A DNA stretch of 20,240 nt from an uncultured Verrucomicrobiota bacterium (GTDB lineage Bacteria; Verrucomicrobiota; Verrucomicrobiae; Opitutales; Opitutaceae): positions 1 through 20,240 of the forward strand of contig CAMLQS010000050.1 of NCBI GenBank assembly GCA_946482165.1, written 5' to 3'. The notes under the pieces are model-generated. The model did not search any database. It was given only the letters and a program-made list of their open reading frames with translations, and was not told where the DNA came from. Position numbers and translations under genes: made by a program. Below, one piece after another: positions 15,444-20,240 of this stretch; position 1 is the first letter of the stretch, and each line of letters begins with the position of its first letter.

Positions 15444-15553
15444 AACGCACGGCGCACGACGCGCATGCCGTTTCGCCGCCTCCCTTGTCCAAGCAACTGA
15501 GCGAAACTCCGGCCGCCGCTCCTCGCCGCCGCACGGATCCCCGCACGCACCTC

Positions 15554-17122
15554 ATGACGCTCCGCTTCCTCCGCCTCCCCTTCGTCGCGCTCGCCCTCGC
15601 CGTCGTGTTTCCCGCGCTCGCGCAGGCCTCCCTGAGCGGAGGCGACCCCGCCCCCTCCGCCCGCCGGGACGACATGCTCGCCTACGTCCTCAATCTCCCG
15701 GAAACGAATCCCTACCGCGCTTTGTTGCTCCGCCACCAGACCCTGCCCGCGGCCGACCGCGCCGCACTCTCCGAATGGTTGACCGCAGGCGACGGCTCGA
15801 CCCCGCCCACCCTCGGCGCCGACCAACAAGCCCTTGTCCGCGAACTGAGCTCCGCCCTCGTGGCGACCGCCTCGGCCGCGCCCACCACGGCCGACGACTG
15901 GCCCTCCCTCCCCGACCCCGACGCCCCGGACAATCCGGCCCTGTCCTCCATCCCCGGAGCCGGAAGCCTGCGCCTCCTCGCCCGGCTCGCCGCAAAAAAC
16001 GCGACGACCCAGCCGCCCGGCGACGCCATCGCCACCTACGCCGCCATCGCCCAGCTCGGACGCCAGCAGCGCTCCGCCTCGTCCCTCTTTGGACAGCTTC
16101 TGGGCCTCGCCACCGAAAGCATCGGCCAAGCCGCCGCCGCGAAACGGCTCGGCGAATTTTCCGCCGACGAGCTGGACCGCCTCTCCGCCGCGTGGTCCCG
16201 GCTCAAGCCCCACCCCGAAATCGAGGAAGCGCTCGCCCGCGACGACTTCTTCCAGCCGATGCTCGACAACATCATCCTCCCCGGCCTCCGCGAGCTGCTC
16301 GCGGATTCGCTCGCGCCGCACGACGGATCCGAACCGAGCGAGGGAGACGCCGACTTTCCCGGAAATCTTCGCCTGAGCGGCCTCATCGATCTTGGCGAGG
16401 GCCTGCACAAAATCGTCCTCGAGGACACGAAGAGCGGCGAGTCCATCGCGATCAAACTCGGCGCCACCGAACGCGACATCACACTCGTTTCCCTCGACTA
16501 CACGAAGCGGATCGCCGTCATCCGACATCGCGGCCGCGAGGCGCTGGTCCACATCGAGGCGAGGCGGATCGTCGCGCGCGCGTCGCCCGCGGCCCACGTT
16601 CTCCAGATGTTCCGCATCGTCGGCGCCTCGAACGGAGCCTCGCTCGACGAGGACGACTTCAACGCGATGATTGAACGCGTCGGCCGCCACCCGGGCGGCG
16701 TCGACGGCTACGGCCGGGACCTCCTCGCCACCTACCGCGCGCGGATGAACGAGCAGCGCCGGCTCGCCGAAAATCCGGTCGCGTCCGCGCCCCCCGCGTC
16801 CGACCCGATGTCCGACGATCCCATTGCCCGGATGATCATTCCGGACATCGGCACGTTCGCGCGCCGCTTCCACGGCGGCGAAACCCGGACGGCGATGCTT
16901 CAGGCCGCCATCCAGCACCGCCGCGTCCAACTCGGCGCCGCCGCCCCCGACTCCATGCCGCCAGACCCGTGGGACGGCGGCCGTGGCACGTTCGGTATCG
17001 TCCCCGCTCCCGACGGAAAAGGCTTCGAGATGACCTCCCTCTACGAGACGGCCCCCGGCCATCGCATCATCTACAAATTCGCCGCGCCCGACGCCGGCAC
17101 CGCCCACCTCGCCCGACCATGA
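15554..17122 (+). CDS. Secreted array protein D (LPxxNPYR/DPW family, unknown function)
   Basis: This 522-residue paralogue begins at the ATG at 15554, which starts a signal peptide (MTLRFLRLPFVALALAVVFP, cleavage after ALA or AQA). Motifs are LPETNPYR (48-55), DDWPSLPDPDAPDNP, the helical DAIATYAAIAQLGRQQR segment with LFGQLLGLATESIGQAAAAKRL, the beta module from about 268 (FPGNLRLSGLIDLGEGLHKI ... ITLVSLDYTKRIAVIRHRG ... EALVHIEARRIV), HPGGVDGY at 379, and DPWDGGRGTF with TSLYETAPGHRIIYKF. The SRY of the relatives reads SLY here and the usual G-Q/E-P before YKF is replaced by GHRII, so the C terminus is the least typical of the five. The mature protein has no cysteine. Its stop codon overlaps the start of E in ATGA. 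Confidence 0.85.
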   Translation: MTLRFLRLPFVALALAVVFPALAQASLSGGDPAPSARRDDMLAYVLNLPETNPYRALLLRHQTLPAADRAALSEWLTAGDGSTPPTLGADQQALVRELSSALVATASAAPTTADDWPSLPDPDAPDNPALSSIPGAGSLRLLARLAAKNATTQPPGDAIATYAAIAQLGRQQRSASSLFGQLLGLATESIGQAAAAKRLGEFSADELDRLSAAWSRLKPHPEIEEALARDDFFQPMLDNIILPGLRELLADSLAPHDGSEPSEGDADFPGNLRLSGLIDLGEGLHKIVLEDTKSGESIAIKLGATERDITLVSLDYTKRIAVIRHRGREALVHIEARRIVARASPAAHVLQMFRIVGASNGASLDEDDFNAMIERVGRHPGGVDGYGRDLLATYRARMNEQRRLAENPVASAPPASDPMSDDPIARMIIPDIGTFARRFHGGETRTAMLQAAIQHRRVQLGAAAPDSMPPDPWDGGRGTFGIVPAPDGKGFEMTSLYETAPGHRIIYKFAAPDAGTAHLARP

Positions 17123-18657
17123 TTCGCGCACGCCTCCTCGCCCTGCTGCTTTTCCTCGGCGTCGCGCCCTTGCTCTCCTTCGCCGGAGATCCCGCGCCGC
17201 CCGTCATTCCTCCCCCTGAATATTTCTTCCGGCACCTCCCGGAAACCAATCCCTACCGCTCCATCCTGGAGCATTACCACCGCGCTCCGGCCGAAGATCG
17301 GAAGGCGCTGCGGGAATTGATCGACGCCCGCCCGGGCGGAACTCCCGCCACGCCGCTCACCGAGTCCCAACAGAAGCTCGCCCGCGAACTGACCGAAGCC
17401 CTCACCCGCGCCGCCTCCGCGCCACCCACCACCTCCGCCGACTGGCCCATGCAGCCGAGCGAGGAGGAACCGGACAATCTCATCGCAAGTGTCCTCCCGG
17501 AGATCTCCTCGGTCACCCTCCTGGCCAAGATCGCCACCCGCACCGCCGACGCCCTGCCCGCCTCGCAGGCCATCGAGACCTACGCCGCGGTCGGCCAACT
17601 CGCGCGCCAGCAGCGCAACGGCCTGCTCGTCATCCAGCAGTTCGGCGGAATCAGATCGGAGAACGAAGCCATGGCCGCGGCCTCACGCCGCCTCGGCGAA
17701 CTCGACGCCGCCGGGCTCCGGGCCCTCGCCGACTCCTGGCAACGCCTCGCGCCCCTCACCGATCCGCGCCGCTCGCTGGAAAACGAACGGGACAGGTGGC
17801 TCCCCTTCCTCCTCGAAGCGATCGTGCGACCCGCACTTCTCCAATGGCTCGGCGACGACAACTCCGGCCCGGATAGCCCGGCCACCATCTCCTTCACGCG
17901 AAACCTCCGCCTGAGCGGACTCATCGACCTCGGCGGCGGCGAGCAGCTCATCGGATTGGAAAACACCGCCACCGGCGAACATTTCACCCTCTCCGCGAAA
18001 CGGCCCGCGCACGACATTTCCCTGCTCCGGATCGATTTCGACCGCCGCGAAGCTATCATCCGCCGCGGCCGTCGCGAGGCCGTCATCCACCTCGAATCAA
18101 AAAAAATCACCGAGCGGGCCTTCGCTCCCGTGAAGGACCCGGCCAAGGAAGTCGACGCGTGGTTAGCGCAAAACAAGAAGTTCCAACGCGACGCCTGGTT
18201 GAAAAAAGTCGCCGCGCACCCCGGCGGCATCGACGGCTACCTCGACGATCTCATCGTCGAAAACGAGCGCCGCTTTCAAGCCGGGTTCGCCGCCGCCGGA
18301 ACCCCCGCCGCCACGCCCTCCGCGCCGGAGCCGGACGACGATCCCATTCTGGAGTTCGCCCGCTTCCCTGTGGAAACCACGCTGCGGAGATTTAACGGAT
18401 CCATCACGCAAGCCGACATGTTTCAGGCGGCCATCCAGCAACGGCTGGCTCAGCTGGGCGAAACATCCGCGAAGCCCGTGACCGACCCCTGGTCCGTCGG
18501 TCCCTCGTCCGACAAACAACAGCCCTTCCTCCGCGAGCCCACCCCCGACGGCGGCTTTATCCTCCGCTCCCGTTACGAGATCGTCCCCGGCCAGCCCGTC
18601 GCCTACAAGTTCGGCGCGCCCGACTCGGGCGTTCTCCGCGTATCCGCCAGAAAATGA
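17119..18657 (+). CDS. Secreted array protein E (LPxxNPYR/DPW family, unknown function)
   Basis: This 512-residue paralogue starts at the ATG at 17119 inside an ATGA overlap with D, so translation is probably coupled. The signal peptide is MIRARLLALLLFLGVAPLLS with cleavage after SFA. Motifs are LPETNPYR (40-47), ADWPMQPSEEEPDN, the helical QAIETYAAVGQLARQQRNG segment, the beta module from about 259 (FTRNLRLSGLIDLGGGEQLI ... ISLLRIDFDRREAIIRRG ... EAVIHLESKKIT), HPGGIDGY at 367, and DPWSVGPS followed by GGFILRSRYEIVPGQPVAYKF-type ending. Two of its C-terminal segments match B almost base for base although the rest has diverged. The mature protein has no cysteine. Its stop overlaps the start of the peptidase gene F in a second ATGA. 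Confidence 0.86.
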   Translation: MIRARLLALLLFLGVAPLLSFAGDPAPPVIPPPEYFFRHLPETNPYRSILEHYHRAPAEDRKALRELIDARPGGTPATPLTESQQKLARELTEALTRAASAPPTTSADWPMQPSEEEPDNLIASVLPEISSVTLLAKIATRTADALPASQAIETYAAVGQLARQQRNGLLVIQQFGGIRSENEAMAAASRRLGELDAAGLRALADSWQRLAPLTDPRRSLENERDRWLPFLLEAIVRPALLQWLGDDNSGPDSPATISFTRNLRLSGLIDLGGGEQLIGLENTATGEHFTLSAKRPAHDISLLRIDFDRREAIIRRGRREAVIHLESKKITERAFAPVKDPAKEVDAWLAQNKKFQRDAWLKKVAAHPGGIDGYLDDLIVENERRFQAGFAAAGTPAATPSAPEPDDDPILEFARFPVETTLRRFNGSITQADMFQAAIQQRLAQLGETSAKPVTDPWSVGPSSDKQQPFLREPTPDGGFILRSRYEIVPGQPVAYKFGAPDSGVLRVSARK

Positions 18658-20099
18658 CAACATTCGCTTCCCGTTCGCCGCTCGCCCTCGCGCTCGCCCT
18701 CCTCGCGTTCTCCTCCCACCCGCTCGCCGCCGCCCCGCGCACCTGGACCGGCCAGGACGGCCGCACCGTCGAGGCCGAGCTTGTCCGCGTCGAGGCCGGC
18801 TCCGTCGTCATCCGCCGCGTCTCCGACGGGCGCGAGTTTTCCCTCCCGCTCGACAGGCTCTCCGCGGCCGACGTCGCGTTTCTCGCCGAAACGAACGCCA
18901 AAGCCGCCGAGCCTCCCCCGCCGCCAGCCTGGATCGAGTCGCTCAACCACGCCATCGATCTTCCGCTCTTCGCCGACGCCTCGGTCTGGGACGACCCGCC
19001 TGCGGAGTTGGCGGACCGTCTCGGGCTTCGCCCCGAAAGCACCACCCCCGGCTACGAATCCTGGCGCCGCTTCCTTCCCCGGGGCCGCCCCCTCCTCGAC
19101 GCCCAAGCCTACACGATCTCCCTGCGCGCCGAGGAGAACCGCGTCGCCGAGCTTTCCCTTCTTTTCATCAACCGCGGGGACTATCCCGCCTTCATGGGGC
19201 GCGAGTCATTTTCCATCATCCCCGCCGCCACGTTACAGGAGTTTCGCGCCCGGCTGTCCGCCGACTTTGAAAAAATCCGCGCCCGCCTCGCCTCCGTTTT
19301 GCCCAAGTCCGAAATCGTCCCCACGCCCGCCTTGCGGCGCGCCTTCCCCGGCGAACTCGCGGTGTTCGTCGCGGGCGACCATCAGTTCATCGTTCAACAG
19401 TTGCCCGAGTGGCACCTCGCCATCCGCGTCCAGCCCGCGGAACGCCTCGCGCCGGCGCGACTCAGCGACGAGCGGCTCCGTCAGCGCCTTCGCTCGCGCG
19501 TCACCCGCCGCGAAACCGGCGACGTCGTCCTCGACCGCATTCCGATGGTCGACCAGGGCCCGAAGGGCTACTGCGTGCCCGCCACTTTCGAACGCCTGCT
19601 CCGCTACTCCGGCATCCCGGCCGACATGTATGACCTCGCGGCGCTCGGCGGCACCGGCTACGGCGGCGGCACCAACGTCACCAAGCTCGTCGACTCGCTC
19701 GAACGCACCGTCCGCCAGAATGATCGGCGCCTCGAGGCGGTGGAGTTGAAAATCACGGCCGCCGGTCTCGCCCGCTACATCGACGAAGGCCGCCCCGTGC
19801 TCTGGTCGCTTTCGTCGACCACCACCTTCAACGCCCTCGCCTCCGCCTATTCGGCGAGACGCGCCACGCTCTCCGATCTCGTCTCCCTCAAGAGTCTGGC
19901 CGCCGACAAACGCATCCTCTCCGCCGGCCTCCGGCCCGAAGCCGGCGCCGCCCATGTCTGCCTGCTCGTCGGCTACAACCGCGCCACCGGCGAGCTCGCT
20001 TTCAGCGACTCCTGGGGACCCGACTTCGCGGAACGCTGGCTGCCCGCCGCCGCCGTCGAGGCCGTCAGCTCTGGCAAATGCTGGGTGCTGAATTTTTAG
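18654..20099 (+). CDS. Secreted SHD1-domain protein with C39/papain-like cysteine peptidase domain
   Basis: The 481-residue product has a signal peptide (hydrophobic ALALALLAF, cleavage near LAA at about 26), an SHD1-like domain at about 29-82 (RTWTGQDGRTVEAELVRVEA, then VVIRRVSDGREFSLPLDRLS), an uncharacterised alpha/beta middle with RVAELSLLFINRGDY, and a C-terminal peptidase domain from about 290. MVDQGPKGYCVPATFERLL gives the oxyanion Gln301 and nucleophile Cys307 with the papain spacing of six. GAAHVCLLVGYN gives His434, and FSDSWG gives Asp452, matching the NSWG motif of papain with Asp for Asn. The closest family seems to be peptidase C39-like. It should be an exported, active enzyme; hydrolase or transpeptidase activity cannot be told apart. 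The gene overlaps E by four bases, so it belongs to the paralogue operon. No Shine-Dalgarno other than the coupled overlap is seen. Confidence 0.82.
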   Translation: MTTFASRSPLALALALLAFSSHPLAAAPRTWTGQDGRTVEAELVRVEAGSVVIRRVSDGREFSLPLDRLSAADVAFLAETNAKAAEPPPPPAWIESLNHAIDLPLFADASVWDDPPAELADRLGLRPESTTPGYESWRRFLPRGRPLLDAQAYTISLRAEENRVAELSLLFINRGDYPAFMGRESFSIIPAATLQEFRARLSADFEKIRARLASVLPKSEIVPTPALRRAFPGELAVFVAGDHQFIVQQLPEWHLAIRVQPAERLAPARLSDERLRQRLRSRVTRRETGDVVLDRIPMVDQGPKGYCVPATFERLLRYSGIPADMYDLAALGGTGYGGGTNVTKLVDSLERTVRQNDRRLEAVELKITAAGLARYIDEGRPVLWSLSSTTTFNALASAYSARRATLSDLVSLKSLAADKRILSAGLRPEAGAAHVCLLVGYNRATGELAFSDSWGPDFAERWLPAAAVEAVSSGKCWVLNF

Positions 20100-20173
20100 G
20101 TTCTAGTGCTTGATTGCGGAGGTAAGCGATAAAATGGCGGAGTGATTTTGGCTGCGGCCAAGGCGGCGAAAAG

Positions 20174-20205
20174 GGAGGTGTGCCAGAGGCACATGCCCTT
20201 TTTTG
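20174..20205 (+). terminator. Probable intrinsic terminator downstream of the array
   Basis: TGTGCC (20180-20185) pairs with GGCACA (20189-20194) around AGA, a G-T pair extends it (20179/20195), and GGG (20174-20176) can close with CCC (20197-20199) over a small internal loop. Six T residues follow (20200-20205). It is about 75 bases after the stop of F. The 141 bases from 20100 to the window end contain no gene I can support. Confidence 0.55.
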
Positions 20206-20240
20206 ACAACGACGGCCCCGGCCGAAAGCACCCGACAGAA

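Noticed and set aside
14468..15553. An upstream extension of paralogue D's frame overlapping C.
   Set aside because: The extension is arginine/proline-rich shadow of C; a signal peptide starts precisely at the ATG at 15554.
15350..17131. A 593-codon minus-strand open frame opposite paralogue D.
   Set aside because: It is a Gly/Arg/Glu-rich mirror of a gene with clear paralogues on the other strand.
18654..20099. Gene F as a bacteriocin-exporter C39 peptidase with a peptide-export system.
   Set aside because: There is no ABC transporter or membrane domain in F or nearby; F itself has a signal peptide.
20100..20240. Possible minus-strand coding fragment (reads PKSLRHFIAYLRNQALEP in one frame).
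   Set aside because: It is short, runs straight into the antisense of F and has no start, stop or recognisable family; the terminator-like hairpin explains part of the region better.

Overview
The window is a GC-rich stretch that reads like a chromosome segment from the Verrucomicrobiota, most likely the Opitutales/Opitutaceae. That is inference from the gene families: an SHD1 domain fused to a C39/papain-like peptidase, large secreted PVC-type hypothetical proteins, a DUF1343/NamZ lipoprotein, a xylose-isomerase-like epimerase beside a Gfo/Idh/MocA oxidoreductase, and typical degenerate intergenic heptamer repeats. Almost no start codon has a Shine-Dalgarno sequence; most are preceded by C-rich, pyrimidine-rich DNA. 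No gene-free stretch exceeds 300 bases; the longest is the 205-nt divergent region 9245-9449.

Left part (1-5731), mostly housekeeping and regulation: tRNA-Val(CAC) on the minus strand; a UMF1-type MFS transporter (247-1527); a single-domain response regulator whose 3' end overlaps the transporter tail to tail (1508-1939, minus); a small putative ribbon-helix-helix protein (2071-2364); a Ski2-like DExH helicase with a cysteine cluster and an in-frame low-complexity insertion (2482-4677); and an AraC-family regulator (4740-5675, minus). The regulator faces a short intergenic region carrying a direct repeat and a perfect hairpin.

Middle part (5732-10622), envelope and sugar metabolism: a DUF1653 protein, a DUF2062 membrane protein, a NamZ-like muramidase lipoprotein, then a convergent sugar-phosphate isomerase/epimerase and, divergent from that, a Gfo/Idh/MocA oxidoreductase. 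Between NamZ and the epimerase lie a tandem CATTGGT-type heptamer repeat and a strong hairpin. The divergent region between epimerase and oxidoreductase carries a CTCCGTG-type repeat.

Right part (10751-20099), the most interesting region: five consecutive same-strand paralogues of about 500 residues (called A-E here), each with a signal peptide, an LPxxNPYR motif, a helical middle, a beta-rich segment that by eye resembles the GspC/PilP homology region, an HPGGxDG motif and a DPW...SRY...YKF C-terminus. The last two are joined by a 4-base ATGA overlap, and E is joined the same way to gene F. F encodes a secreted protein with an N-terminal SHD1 domain and a C-terminal papain/C39-like peptidase domain (Gln301, Cys307, His434, Asp452). 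The array looks like a multigene secreted or periplasmic system with a dedicated cysteine peptidase; its function is unknown. A possible intrinsic terminator lies about 75 bases downstream of F.
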